Shown here: piece by piece, positions 26,661 through 35,628 of the stretch
Numbering within the stretch: the stretch's first letter is position 1
How the letters are laid out: every line of letters begins with the position of its first letter
Assembly: GCA_019240755.1 (NCBI GenBank)
Contig: JAFAXS010000002.1
Location: forward strand, 1-48,435
DNA length: 48,435 nt
From: Vulcanimicrobiota bacterium
Lineage (GTDB): Bacteria > Vulcanimicrobiota > Vulcanimicrobiia > Vulcanimicrobiales > Vulcanimicrobiaceae
Reading direction: 5' to 3'
Notes under the pieces: model-generated
Seen by the model: the letters and a program-made list of their open reading frames with translations, nothing else
Database searches by the model: none
Told to the model about the DNA's origin: nothing
Translations under genes and position numbers: made by a program

Positions 26661-27080
26661 TTAAATCCGGTAGACGTCCGCCGAGGCGTTGGGATCGACG
26701 AGGGCCGGATGAACGCGCGGCCCGCTGCACATGAGGGCGTCGTGGCCCATCTCGATGCGCACGCGTGCGACTTCGCCGCTCATCACGTCGTCGACGGCGC
26801 AGCCTTGGACCTTTCCGGGAAAGCGCGCCATCACGACGTACCGTCCCGGCTCCAGCGTGATATCGCTGAAGTAGCCCTTGCTGTTGGTCTCGAGCGTCAT
26901 GATGCGGTTCGGACCATGCTCGAGGTACGGCGACCGGTAGTAGTAGAGCGTCGCATGAGCGATCGGCTGCCCGGTCTTCACATCTACGACGGTTCCCGAG
27001 ATGCCGCCGGGTTGTTGCTGGGCGAGGGCCGGCACGGCAAACGTCCCGGCGAGCGCAAGGATGATTGCTAGTTGCTTCAT
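26661..27080 (-). CDS. Exported protein with carboxypeptidase-regulatory-like domain
   Basis: A 139-residue secreted protein with a signal peptide (MKQLAIILALAGTFAVPALA, cleavage after AQQ likely). A single Ig/transthyretin-like beta sandwich follows: GGISGTVVDVKTGQPIAHATLYYY, ending in RYVVMARFPGKV. Such domains bind partners or stabilise envelope proteins. Two late cysteines (GCAVDD and MCSGP) may form a disulfide. It follows the coiled-coil gene by 18 bases on the same strand. No more specific role can be given. Confidence 0.7.
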   Translation of the reverse strand: MKQLAIILALAGTFAVPALAQQQPGGISGTVVDVKTGQPIAHATLYYYRSPYLEHGPNRIMTLETNSKGYFSDITLEPGRYVVMARFPGKVQGCAVDDVMSGEVARVRIEMGHDALMCSGPRVHPALVDPNASADVYRI

Positions 27081-27098
27081 GGGCCGGTTATTCCCAAA

Positions 27099-27656
27099 CT
27101 AGACCGATTCGAGCGTCGCGGTCTCCTCCGGGGCAATCGTCGCCGCGCTCTGTAAGTCGAAGGCAGCCCGCTTGCTCTTTGCGGCCGTCTCCGCCAGCGG
27201 TTGCTCCGGTGCTTGTCGCGCGCCGCTGAGCAGGTCGCGCCCCTTGCGGACCGCGCCGAGCGCGCCCGAGAGGCGGGTTTCCATCTCCGACAGCACCTGT
27301 GCGGCGTAGCGGTCGGCGCCTTCCCGAATGCGCTGGACCTCTTGTTCAGCGTCGCGCAGCACCGACTCGGCCGTCGCCCGCGCCCGCTGGACGATCTCAT
27401 TCTGGTCCACGAGCTCGTCGTGCTTGCTCGACGCCTCGTCCACGATCGCTTGCGCCTTCTCTTGCGCTGCCCGCAGCATTCGATCGTGATCTTTGGCAAT
27501 GACTTTGGCGCGTCCGACCTCGGTAGGCAGTGACGCACGAATCTTCTCAACGAGTTCCACGAGCCGCTCCTCAGAGAGGATGCGGTAACCGGCCGGAAGC
27601 CACGTGCCCTCGTGCACGTACGCTTCGAGCTTATCAAGGACGCGATAGACCGACAT
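27099..27656 (-). CDS. Coiled-coil protein (DivIVA/F-type ATPase b-subunit-like)
   Basis: A 185-residue, highly charged protein without membrane segments. Residues about 50-140 form a long alpha-helical coiled coil (AQEKAQAIVDEASSKHDELVDQ and RATAESVLRDAEQEVQRIREGADR). The N-terminus MSVYRVLDKLEAYVHEGTW resembles DivIVA-like proteins found next to coaD and rsmD in other phyla. It lies two bases downstream of coaD. A scaffold role at membranes or septa is possible but not shown. Confidence 0.65.
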   Translation of the reverse strand: MSVYRVLDKLEAYVHEGTWLPAGYRILSEERLVELVEKIRASLPTEVGRAKVIAKDHDRMLRAAQEKAQAIVDEASSKHDELVDQNEIVQRARATAESVLRDAEQEVQRIREGADRYAAQVLSEMETRLSGALGAVRKGRDLLSGARQAPEQPLAETAAKSKRAAFDLQSAATIAPEETATLESV

Positions 27657-27658
27657 TG

Positions 27659-28174
27659 CTACCTCCGTTGTAGAGTCGTTCGCTTCTCCGCCATGAGGCG
27701 GAGTACCGGTTGGGGGACGAGCGCGGCGACGTCGCCGCCTAAGAAGAACACCTCTTTGACGAGGCTCGAGCTGACGAATGAATACTTCTGATCGGACATT
27801 AAGAAGAACGTGTCCACGTCGGAGAGCGACCTGTTCATCAGCGCCGCCGACATCTCGCTCTCGAAATCGGAGACGACGCGCAGACCCTTGACGATCACTT
27901 GCGCCTTCGCGGCCTTCACGTAATCTGCCAAGAGTCCCGTAAAGTGCTCCACTCGCACGTTGTCAAAGCGCTCGACGCAGCGTTTCAGCATGGTCACGCG
28001 CTCGTCCAGCGAGAACATCGGCGCTCGCTTCTGCGGGTTGACGACGATCGCGACGACCAGCTCGCCAAAGACCCGCGCCGCGCGCTCAATAACGTCCAAG
28101 TGACCGTTCGTGGGAGGATCGAACGATCCCGGATAGACTGCGAGCGTGCCGCGCGCAACCTTACCGTCGGTCAA
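27659..28174 (-). CDS. coaD: Pantetheine-phosphate adenylyltransferase
   Basis: Penultimate step of coenzyme A synthesis, joining phosphopantetheine to AMP. The 171-residue protein has the nucleotidyltransferase motif YPGSFDPPTNGHLDVI near residues 14-29 and the C-terminal SFVSSSLVKEV segment typical of CoaD. The start overlaps the rsmD stop as ATGA. The rsmD-coaD order is the common bacterial arrangement. Confidence 0.95.
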   Translation of the reverse strand: MTDGKVARGTLAVYPGSFDPPTNGHLDVIERAARVFGELVVAIVVNPQKRAPMFSLDERVTMLKRCVERFDNVRVEHFTGLLADYVKAAKAQVIVKGLRVVSDFESEMSAALMNRSLSDVDTFFLMSDQKYSFVSSSLVKEVFFLGGDVAALVPQPVLRLMAEKRTTLQRR

Positions 28175-28716
28175 TTGACCGGCGATAAGAAAGCGAGAGC
28201 CACATCGCCGTAGACTTCTTCGCGTGTGGAGCGATATCCGGGTATGTCGGGCAGAATCCGCTTCGCTGCGTGCTCGTAGACGACCAGCGCGTCCGGCGCC
28301 AACAGACCGCGCTCTCGCATGAGCGCAAAGAGCGCAAGCGGCACCGGGTCCGCATACGGCGGGTCGAGGTACACGATGTCGAACGGCCCCTCGAGGCGAT
28401 AGAGCGCGCGTTCGACGGGGGCCTGAAAGACCGTCACCACGTCGCTGACGCCGAACCCCTTCGCCGACTCCTCGATCGCCGCGGCGATTTCGCGCTGCGC
28501 CTCGACGCAGACCACGCGTGAGGCGCCCCGGGAGGCGGCCTCGAAACCGATCGCGCCGGTTCCAGAGAAGAGATCCAAGACGCGCGCGCCGTCCAGCCGG
28601 TGCATCAAGATCGAAAAGAGCGACTCTTTCACGCGTCCGGGCGTCGGCCGCACCTGGCCGCCCTTCGGCGAGCGCAGCTTGCGGCTGCCCAGCGATCCGC
28701 TCGTAATGCGCGGCAT
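28171..28716 (-). CDS. rsmD: 16S rRNA (guanine(966)-N(2))-methyltransferase
   Basis: A SAM-dependent methyltransferase of 181 residues acting on 16S rRNA in the 30S subunit. The SAM-binding motif is VLDLFSGTGAIGFEAASRGA (about residues 40-60). The catalytic NPPY-type motif appears as YLDPPYADP (about 115-123). The N-terminus PRITSGSLGSRKLRSP matches the family. It is coupled to coaD by a four-base overlap. Confidence 0.94.
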   Translation of the reverse strand: MPRITSGSLGSRKLRSPKGGQVRPTPGRVKESLFSILMHRLDGARVLDLFSGTGAIGFEAASRGASRVVCVEAQREIAAAIEESAKGFGVSDVVTVFQAPVERALYRLEGPFDIVYLDPPYADPVPLALFALMRERGLLAPDALVVYEHAAKRILPDIPGYRSTREEVYGDVALAFLSPVN

Positions 28717-28726
28717 CAGCGCGTCT

Positions 28727-30445
28727 CTAGAACTCGCGCGGCGCGAGCGGCGTTAGCGACGCGTTGAGCCAGCCCGCGTCGCCGAACCACTCGAAACGAA
28801 TCGTCGAATACGGGACCGTACCGAACGACAGCAGCCGGTCGTGAAAGTTGCGCAGCGAGAAGCTGCCTCCCTCGCGATCCCGATCCAGCGCCAACAGCGC
28901 TTCGAGTTGCGTCTTACCGGTGAGATAGTCAATCGCTTGTCCCGGGTCCATGGCGAAGCGCGTCGCCTCTCCGCGGGCGGTGGCGTAGTCGATGCCCGCA
29001 TTCTTTTGAAAGTACGCGATCGCGGCAGGAAGGCTCATCGCACCGGTCGCCAAGCCGACGTCGACGCCGATGCGCGTCGCGCGGTGGCGCATGAGATGAA
29101 TGACCTGACGGCGCGCGCCAGGGTCGTCGGCGTAGAGCCCCTCGCGCATCAACATCTCCTCGCCGTAAAAGGCCCAGCCCTCGGAAAAAACGCCGTCCTG
29201 GTGGACGTGGCGGATCAAATCGGGATTGTGATACGCCTCGGAAAACTGCAAGAAATGTCCCGGAATGCCCTCGTGCCCCAACAACGGCAGCACCGATTGG
29301 CGCGCCTGCTGCACGAAGAAGCTTTGATTGGTAGGGCTGAAATCCGGAACGAAATAGAATCCTTGCGGATCGCTCGAGAACATCCCAGGCGGGTTCATGA
29401 ATCCACCTGGATACGTGGCGGCCAGCGCCTTCGGCACTTCAACGATGTGAAAGGCTCCGATGTACGGTGGAATCGTCACGATCTGGTGCGCGTTGATGAA
29501 CGATACGATCTGCCCGAGGCTGCGCTCGTAATATGCCAAAAAGCTCTGCTTCGAATCGAACGACGGGGGTGGGCTGGCGGCGGGGGAATGCGCGTCCCGA
29601 CCGTCTTCCCACGCCTCCAGCGCTCGATCGCGCGCCAGCTCTAAGCGGCCGATCTGCGCGACGGCGGCCGAGTCGTACGGCAGCAGGAGCACGCGATGAA
29701 GAAACCAGTCGTATTGCTTTCGGCCGACGGCGAAACCGCCCGGCGAAAATGTCGACATGCGCGCATCCAGCCACCGCCGATACGCCTGCAGCGAGCTCAG
29801 AGCGGCGCGCTGCGCGCTCGAAAGCTGTGCGCGGAGCGACGGCGACACGTTTGGCGCCAGAGCGTCCAGTGTCGTCGTGTAGAGCGAGCTCCCGTCGCGT
29901 ATGTCTTCGGACGCGATCTGCGCGAACTCGCGCACCGGTTTCGTCAAGTTCGTGCGGCCCTGCTGCAAAACCGTGGGACACGCGCGCAGCCGCGCGACGG
30001 CATCGCGAATGCGAACCTCGTCGGACGCGTACTGCCGCTTAACGATTGAAAAGATGCCGTTGCTGCATTCGCCTTCGTAGAACGTCGGGTTGCGCTGCAG
30101 GCCCCGTATCACGTCCCGGTTCCACCACTCCGCCTCGAGGTCGGAACGGATCAACAGATAATCCATGCGATCGTGTGCGCTCGCTCCCGCGGACGGTTGC
30201 AGCAGCGCGAGCTCGTTGCGGTAGCGTCGCAGCTGCTGCATCTGCGAGGCCTGCGTCTTCGCGGAATAGTCGGCCAGCCGCGTGTCGTACTCGTGAATTC
30301 CCGCGTCGGTGGCCGCCGTGGGGTTTTGCGCAAACGACCATGCCGTATACCGGCGCTCCAGGTCGACGAGCCGGTCGTGATAGCTCGGCGGCGACTCTAT
30401 CGCCAGCAGGGTCAATGCCGTGACCGCGACGAGAAGGGCACGCAC
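28727..30445 (-). CDS. DUF885 family protein (putative secreted metallopeptidase-like)
   Basis: A 572-residue protein starting with a GTG and a signal-like N-terminus (MRALLVAVTALTLLAIESPPS). It belongs to the DUF885 family, whose conserved HEGIPGHF (here near residue 390) is a zinc-peptidase-like HExxGH signature. The family's later EGWAFYGEEM and the acidic motifs are also present. The function of the family is largely unknown, though an exported peptidase is likely. It abuts the HAD-phosphatase gene with no gap. Confidence 0.85.
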   Translation of the reverse strand: MRALLVAVTALTLLAIESPPSYHDRLVDLERRYTAWSFAQNPTAATDAGIHEYDTRLADYSAKTQASQMQQLRRYRNELALLQPSAGASAHDRMDYLLIRSDLEAEWWNRDVIRGLQRNPTFYEGECSNGIFSIVKRQYASDEVRIRDAVARLRACPTVLQQGRTNLTKPVREFAQIASEDIRDGSSLYTTTLDALAPNVSPSLRAQLSSAQRAALSSLQAYRRWLDARMSTFSPGGFAVGRKQYDWFLHRVLLLPYDSAAVAQIGRLELARDRALEAWEDGRDAHSPAASPPPSFDSKQSFLAYYERSLGQIVSFINAHQIVTIPPYIGAFHIVEVPKALAATYPGGFMNPPGMFSSDPQGFYFVPDFSPTNQSFFVQQARQSVLPLLGHEGIPGHFLQFSEAYHNPDLIRHVHQDGVFSEGWAFYGEEMLMREGLYADDPGARRQVIHLMRHRATRIGVDVGLATGAMSLPAAIAYFQKNAGIDYATARGEATRFAMDPGQAIDYLTGKTQLEALLALDRDREGGSFSLRNFHDRLLSFGTVPYSTIRFEWFGDAGWLNASLTPLAPREF

Positions 30446-31147
30446 CTACGTCGCTCCTACGGGCGCGCCGACGATGCCGAGCAGCTCGTCAAATTGATGA
30501 ACGGTCATATCCGGCGGCGCAACCTCGCTGGGAAACGTCTTGTGTTCCCAATCGACCCAGATCGCGCGCATTCCGGCCGCGTGCGCGCCGGCGACGTCGC
30601 CGTGTGGATCGTCGCCCACGTAGCAGCTTCGCTCCGGTGCCGACCCCAGCGTCCGTAGGAGCGTCTCAAAAGCCGCCGCCGCCGGCTTCTGCACCCCAAT
30701 CTCGCTGCTCACGAGCACCGGCCCGGCGAAGCCCGCGCGGCGCGCCTTGCGTACCTGCATCGGATTCCAACCGTTCGTCAAGACCGCCATGGCGATTCCG
30801 CGCTCACCCAGCGCTTCGAGCGTCGAGCGCACGTTGGGTAACGGAATCACGAGATCGTCGATCAGGCCGAGCGCCGTCTCCCTGAATGCGGCAACGTGCC
30901 GCTGCTCGGGAGTGACACCGTGCGTGGAAACGAAGCGCCGCACCGCGTCGTCAACGGAAAAGTCGCCGCGGCGCTGGTGGCGCAGCAGCTCGTCGATCGC
31001 ATCCAACTCGTCGGTCAGCGTGCCGCACGTTCGGCCGCCCTGAGCCAAGACCGCCTCCAGCAATCGCTCGAACGCCACACGTTCCAACGTGTTGTCGATC
31101 GCAAGCGTGTGGTCGAGATCGAAACCGATCCCGGTGATCCGCTCCAT
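30446..31147 (-). CDS. HAD superfamily hydrolase
   Basis: A 233-residue phosphatase with motif I FDLDHT (Asp10 and Asp12), motif II VLTNGWNP near 127, and motif III/IV CYVGDDPHGDVAGA near 190. Cap features place it with small-molecule phosphatases such as the phosphoglycolate and YjjG-like groups. The ATG start is followed directly by the motif. It lies 41 bases from recG on the same strand. The substrate cannot be read from sequence. Confidence 0.88.
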   Translation of the reverse strand: MERITGIGFDLDHTLAIDNTLERVAFERLLEAVLAQGGRTCGTLTDELDAIDELLRHQRRGDFSVDDAVRRFVSTHGVTPEQRHVAAFRETALGLIDDLVIPLPNVRSTLEALGERGIAMAVLTNGWNPMQVRKARRAGFAGPVLVSSEIGVQKPAAAAFETLLRTLGSAPERSCYVGDDPHGDVAGAHAAGMRAIWVDWEHKTFPSEVAPPDMTVHQFDELLGIVGAPVGAT

Positions 31148-31188
31148 GCGCCGCGCGTTCGACGCGCCACGCGGTGAGGTCCTAGGAT

Positions 31189-33267
31189 TTATGACGAAAG
31201 CAGCAGCGTTCTCGTGCTCGGCTCGGACGCGAGCGCCGCTCGCAGTCCCGAGTGTTCGGGTTGCGTCAGCCGCGGATCGCCCGCGACGATGCTCTCCGCG
31301 GCCGATTTCGCCGCCCGGTAAATGTGGATATCGCGGCGCAAATCCCCGAAGCGCAGATCCGAGTTGCCGGACTGGATCGTGCCGCCCAGTTGTCCCGGAC
31401 CACGCAGTCGCAAATCTTCATCCGCAATGAGGAAGCCATCGGTCGTTCGAGTGAGGATGTCCAGGCGCTGGGTTTCGCCGGCGTCGTCGGGATAGACGAG
31501 GATGCAGTACGATTTCGCAGCGCCCCGGCCGACCCGTCCGCGCAACTGATGCAGTTGGGCCAGCCCGTAGCGATGGGCGTCCAGCACTACCATCGTTGTG
31601 GCGTTGGCAACGTCCACTCCCACCTCGATGACGGTCGTCGAAACGAGGACGTCGGTCTCGCCCCGAGCAAACCGAGCCATGGCCTCGTCCTTCTCCCGCG
31701 AGGACAGCCGGCCGTGCAGCAGTCCGACTCTCAACTCCGCAAGCACGTCTTCTCTCAGGCGCGCAGCTTCGGCAACTGCGCTCGCCAACGTTTGGTCTTC
31801 TTCGCTTTCGTCGATCGCGGGCGCCACGACGTAGGCTTGATTCCCCCGCCCGACCACCTTTCGTACGAACTCGTAGACCGCCGGCAACCGAGTCGTGCGC
31901 ACCGCAAACGTGTCGATGGGCGTCCGGCCGGGGGGCAACTCGTCAATCGTAGATATATCGAGGTCGGCATACAGCGATTGCGCGAGCGTGCGCGGGATCG
32001 GTGTCGCGGTCATGTGCAGCGTATGCGGCGAAGCCCCTTTGGCGCGCAGCCGCGCGCGTTGCTCGACGCCGAATCGGTGCTGTTCGTCAATGATCGCAAG
32101 CCCCAACCGATCGAAGCCCACGCCTTCGGTCAGAAGCGCGTGGGTGCCGACGACGAGCGCGGCCTCTCCGCTGGCGAGGCGGGCGCGCGCGGCCGTTCGC
32201 GCGCGTCCGCTCTGGCTTCCGAAGAGCGCCTCGCTGCCGAGGCCAAACGGGAGCAGCAGCGGCGCCAATTTCCCTGCGTGCTGCCACGCGAGCAGTTCCG
32301 TCGGCGCCATCAGCGCGGACTGCGTCCCGTTGACCGCCGCCAGCAGCACCGCGGCGGCCGCAACGAGCGTCTTGCCGCTGCCGACGTCGCCTTGGAGCAG
32401 GCGATTCATCGGAACGTCGCGCCCCATGTCGGCCCAGATTTCACGGATCGTCCTGCGTTGCGCGCCGGTGAGCGCAAACGGCAACGCCCTTTCGAAGCGT
32501 TCGAGCAAGTCGGCTGGAACGCGCAGGGGGCGAGCGTCGTGGTCGCGCTCGCGTTCGGATCGCCGCAGCTGTGCCGACGTCGCGAGTGCAAGAAACTCGC
32601 CGAATACGAAACGCTCCCGTGCAGCGTTCGCCCCCTCCGGAGTCTGCGGCGCATGAACCGCGCGGTAGGCGTCGCGCAGCGTCGGATAGCGGCGCGCCGT
32701 TGCGACCGCCATCGGTATGGGATCGGGCGGCGCGAGCTCCACGAGGCGCGGCAAATTTTTCTTCACCACCGCGGCGATCTTGCGGCTGGGAAGATCTTTG
32801 CTCGCACGATAGACGGGCTGCAGGTCGCCGCGGTACTCCTCCGCTTCGCCGAGCTGCTCGTAATGCGTCACGGCGACCATCGGTCCCGAGAAGTTGCGCT
32901 CCGCGCGGCCACGCACGAACAGCCGCATCCCCTCGTGAAATCGCCCGTAGACGTACCGGTTGCGCCCGATCCACTTCGCTGAAAAACGCGTGCCGGCATC
33001 GTCCACTAAATCGACCTCGACGATCTCGAGTCCGCGCACGCGGCGTTCCTTCACGGCGACGACCCGCCCGACGGCGTTCTCCTCGCCGCCCGTCTCTCCG
33101 AGACGCGCCGCCGGCGTTGGAAATCGAAAGTCATCGTAACGGAACGGAAGGTACTCGAGCAACGCGCGCGCCGTATCGAGTCCTAGTTCGCGAAAGAGCG
33201 GCGCACTTTTTGGCCCGACGCCGCTCAAGTCTTCGATCCGAACCTCCGGCGAGGATCGTTCGCTCAA
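31189..33267 (-). CDS. recG: ATP-dependent DNA helicase RecG
   Basis: Branch-migration helicase acting on stalled forks and Holliday junctions. The 692-residue protein begins with an N-terminal wedge OB-fold region. Helicase motifs follow: Walker A DVGSGKT near 290, the IIDEQHRFG motif II near 392, and the HGRLSSREKDE and late QLRGRVGRG motifs. Length is typical. The TTG start overlaps the panE stop as TTGA, so the two are coupled. Confidence 0.95.
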   Translation of the reverse strand: MSERSSPEVRIEDLSGVGPKSAPLFRELGLDTARALLEYLPFRYDDFRFPTPAARLGETGGEENAVGRVVAVKERRVRGLEIVEVDLVDDAGTRFSAKWIGRNRYVYGRFHEGMRLFVRGRAERNFSGPMVAVTHYEQLGEAEEYRGDLQPVYRASKDLPSRKIAAVVKKNLPRLVELAPPDPIPMAVATARRYPTLRDAYRAVHAPQTPEGANAARERFVFGEFLALATSAQLRRSERERDHDARPLRVPADLLERFERALPFALTGAQRRTIREIWADMGRDVPMNRLLQGDVGSGKTLVAAAAVLLAAVNGTQSALMAPTELLAWQHAGKLAPLLLPFGLGSEALFGSQSGRARTAARARLASGEAALVVGTHALLTEGVGFDRLGLAIIDEQHRFGVEQRARLRAKGASPHTLHMTATPIPRTLAQSLYADLDISTIDELPPGRTPIDTFAVRTTRLPAVYEFVRKVVGRGNQAYVVAPAIDESEEDQTLASAVAEAARLREDVLAELRVGLLHGRLSSREKDEAMARFARGETDVLVSTTVIEVGVDVANATTMVVLDAHRYGLAQLHQLRGRVGRGAAKSYCILVYPDDAGETQRLDILTRTTDGFLIADEDLRLRGPGQLGGTIQSGNSDLRFGDLRRDIHIYRAAKSAAESIVAGDPRLTQPEHSGLRAALASEPSTRTLLLSS

Positions 33268-34217
33268 CGTAGGCGTTCCGGCGGCGCGCTCGTCTTCAGC
33301 GCAGCGTATGCGGCTCTCAATGAGGGCACCTCGACGCCGAAGCGGTCCGCAAGCTCGATGACGGCCCCGAGGATCGGCTCCAACTCGAGGGGGCGGCCGC
33401 GCTCGTAGTCTTGCAGCGTCGAGGTCTTCACGTCGTTCAGTCGCGCGGCATATTCGAGACGTGCATCCACGTCGACATCGGAGACGACGTTCATCGCTTC
33501 TCCGACCTGCAGCGCCTCAACCATCAGCCTGCGCGCGTGCGCTCGGACCCCGGGATCGCCCAAGAGCGGCTTGATCGTCGAACGCCGCAGCACGCTGAGC
33601 GAGTTAAGCGCCGCGTTGTTCACGAGCTTCAGCCAAACCGTCGCGCGGATATTCGTGTCGAGCTCGGCGGCCAGACCGGCGCCCGCAAACAGTTCGACGA
33701 GACGCCGAGCCGCTTCACTGTCGCCGCGGTCCGGCGCGCCCAGTACGTATCGTAATCCGCCGCTCTGCCTGATCTCGCCCGGCGCGACGACTTCGCCCGA
33801 CACGTGCACGACGCCGCCGACGACTTGCTCGTCGGCGAAGAGCCGCTCGATCGCGCCGCCCGGATCGACGCTGCGCAAAGGAGGCTCGCGCACGTACCAA
33901 AACGGCAGCCCGTTTTGCAGCGTGACGATGGTCGTCGCCGTCGCGGCGAAGGGCTCCAGCTGCGGCAGCAGCTGCGGCCACTGGTGCGCTTTAAAGGTCA
34001 GGAGCAGCGCGTCGAAAGAACCGAGTCGCGCCAGATCCGCGCTCGCTTCCAAGCGAACGCTGAACGTGCCGAGGTCGCCCTGCACCTGCAATCCGTGGCG
34101 CTGAATCGCAGAAAGGTGCGCACCCCGCGCGACGATTGCGACCGGTACGCCCGCCTTCGCCAGCGCCGCTGCGACAAATCCGCCGATGGCGCCCGCCCCC
34201 ACGACGGCTACGCGCAC
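33264..34217 (-). CDS. panE: 2-dehydropantoate 2-reductase
   Basis: Reduces ketopantoate to pantoate for coenzyme A synthesis. The dinucleotide-binding motif GAGAIGG is at residues 7-13. The catalytic Lys region (NTNIRATVWLKLVNNAALN) and late helices of the ketopantoate reductase family follow, giving 317 residues. The start is GTG. A five-pair hairpin (34224-34237 on the plus strand) in the gap after tRNA-Cys places a GGAGG in its loop just upstream of the GTG. With coaD nearby, two coenzyme A steps sit on one strand. Confidence 0.88.
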   Translation of the reverse strand: MRVAVVGAGAIGGFVAAALAKAGVPVAIVARGAHLSAIQRHGLQVQGDLGTFSVRLEASADLARLGSFDALLLTFKAHQWPQLLPQLEPFAATATTIVTLQNGLPFWYVREPPLRSVDPGGAIERLFADEQVVGGVVHVSGEVVAPGEIRQSGGLRYVLGAPDRGDSEAARRLVELFAGAGLAAELDTNIRATVWLKLVNNAALNSLSVLRRSTIKPLLGDPGVRAHARRLMVEALQVGEAMNVVSDVDVDARLEYAARLNDVKTSTLQDYERGRPLELEPILGAVIELADRFGVEVPSLRAAYAALKTSAPPERLR

Positions 34218-34251
34218 GATTTGGAGCGCCTCCGCTCGGCTTTCAGTTTTG

Positions 34252-34323
34252 AGGCGACGGGCAGATTCGAACTGCCGAATGGGGCTTTTGCAGAGCCCTG
34301 CCTTACCACTTGGCTACGTCGCC
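34252..34323 (-). tRNA. tRNA-Cys (GCA)
   Basis: A 72-base cloverleaf. The acceptor strands GGCGACG and CGTCGCC pair perfectly, the discriminator base is U as usual for tRNA-Cys, and the anticodon loop CTGCAAA gives GCA. The CCA end is not encoded. It lies between tRNA-Gly and panE on the same strand. Confidence 0.93.
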
Positions 34324-34344
34324 ATACCCCAATATGCCCTCGCG

Positions 34345-34415
34345 AGCGGGTAGTGGGAATCGAACCCACGCATCAACCTTGGGAAGGTCGCAGGCTACCA
34401 TTACATCATACCCGC
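34345..34415 (-). tRNA. tRNA-Gly (CCC)
   Basis: A 71-base cloverleaf with acceptor strands GCGGGTA and TACCCGC, a T-arm containing TTCGATT and an anticodon loop TTCCCAA read as CCC. The CCA end is not encoded. It is transcribed toward the adjacent tRNA-Cys, 21 bases away. Confidence 0.9.
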
Positions 34416-34516
34416 GCGTGTCGGACCCAGTCGCTTTTGGCGCCCTCCCGGTTCGAGCCGGCTCATACCCTGCCCTACAACCCCCAGTGCCCGTGGAAGG
34501 TTGGCTCGCCGGCATT

Positions 34517-35203
34517 TTAACCGATGGCATTGATCGAGCGAGCGACGACAATCGCGACGGTGATCAGCGAGATCAGCGCTTCCACCGTCATCAGTACCTT
34601 CGCCCATCGGCTCAGAGGCATTGTATCGGTGGGACTGAACGCGGTCGAATTCGTGAACGCGAGATACACGTAGTCGATGAACTGCGGCTTCCACAATCGG
34701 TTCACGCAGCGTGCGCTCTCGCCACCTGCAAGCGCCATCTGCATCTGCGGAAAGAGAAAGTCGGCGTTTTGGAACTCGATGGCTGCGGTCGCGTGCGCGC
34801 GCGCATCCGGGCCGTCTCCATCGAGCTCCCAGAACCACAGAGCGAAGACCAAGATGTTCGTTGCCCAAATTTGGCCGCCGGTTCGCAGCAGCACCGCCGC
34901 GCTATGCAGCGAGGCCTTCTGCGGGTGAAAGAGCCCGCCGACGAGCAGCAGCACCGAGGCGAGGTTGAAAAAATTGACGATGCAGATGAGCAGTATGCTC
35001 CAAAACCGTGCGCGGCGCGTCTCCTTGCCGCGATGCGGGGTCAGGATCGAGAGCGGCACGAGCAGGACCAGTACCAGCATCGGCGCGACCCACACCGGAC
35101 CGATTATCAAGCGCGGCGGGAGCGTGACGTAGAGCGCGACGGCGGCAAGGACAGCGATCGATGCGTGCCAGCGCGGCTCGTGCGTTACACCTGCCTCTTC
35201 CAT
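34517..35203 (-). CDS. Membrane protein, ion-channel/DUF1345-like
   Basis: A 228-residue integral membrane protein with about five to six hydrophobic segments. The C-terminal half reads FTNSTAFSPTDTMPLSRWAKVLMTVEALISLITVAIVVARS, resembling pore-loop plus last-helix regions of two-helix potassium channels and of DUF1345 proteins. It lacks a clear TVGYG filter. I chose the ATG at 35203; an upstream in-frame start exists but has no better ribosome binding site. It is divergent from the DUF5069 gene. Confidence 0.65.
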   Translation of the reverse strand: MEEAGVTHEPRWHASIAVLAAVALYVTLPPRLIIGPVWVAPMLVLVLLVPLSILTPHRGKETRRARFWSILLICIVNFFNLASVLLLVGGLFHPQKASLHSAAVLLRTGGQIWATNILVFALWFWELDGDGPDARAHATAAIEFQNADFLFPQMQMALAGGESARCVNRLWKPQFIDYVYLAFTNSTAFSPTDTMPLSRWAKVLMTVEALISLITVAIVVARSINAIG

Positions 35204-35268
35204 CGCTAGCCATCGTTCGCTCGCACAACGCCGCAACCCCCGTAACGCAAACGCACGTTATGGGATGA

Positions 35269-35628
35269 ATGCCGACAGATTTTCGAGACGGAAAGACCTT
35301 CCCACGCCGCGGGCGCGAGCCGATCGGCGAAGCGTTGTGGCTGTTGCGCGCCGCGGACAAAGGGCGCGCAGCCGCCGCCGGAACGATCTACGATTACGTC
35401 TATCCCTGCCCTATGGATCAAGGCATGATGGAGCGCTGGCGCATAACTCCCGCCGAGTTCGACGATGCCTTGCAACGCAATCGGACGGATGAGCTGCTCT
35501 ACGCGTGGTTTAGCGGGCGCGTTCGCCCGGAACACGTTCGCGAGGCGAACGAGTGGCTTTTGACCGAGCGCGTGGAGAATCTCGACCGGCAAGACGCCGA
35601 AGAGATGCCGGCCCTGAAGCAGCGCTAA
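35269..35628 (+). CDS. DUF5069-like protein
   Basis: A 119-residue cytoplasmic protein with the pattern GEALWLLRAADKGRAA, then YDYVYPCPMDQGMMERWRITPAEF and LLYAWFSGR, resembling the DUF5069 family. The role of that family is unknown. Its stop overlaps the start of the dienelactone hydrolase gene as TAATG, which implies translational coupling. Confidence 0.65.
   Translation: MPTDFRDGKTFPRRGREPIGEALWLLRAADKGRAAAAGTIYDYVYPCPMDQGMMERWRITPAEFDDALQRNRTDELLYAWFSGRVRPEHVREANEWLLTERVENLDRQDAEEMPALKQR

Noticed and set aside
28841-29644. Plus-strand open frame opposite the DUF885 gene
   Set aside because: Shadow of a well-supported gene on the other strand; composition is low-complexity and no family is seen.
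31252-32982. Long plus-strand open frame opposite recG (576 codons)
   Set aside because: It mirrors the recG codons, is Arg/Gln/Ala-rich without domains, and has no start signals. High-GC antisense frames of this kind are common.
34440-34500. tRNA-like CCGGTTCGAGCCGG palindrome after tRNA-Gly
   Set aside because: The T-loop-like core is present, but the T-stem fails beyond four pairs and no D- or anticodon arm can be drawn on either strand.
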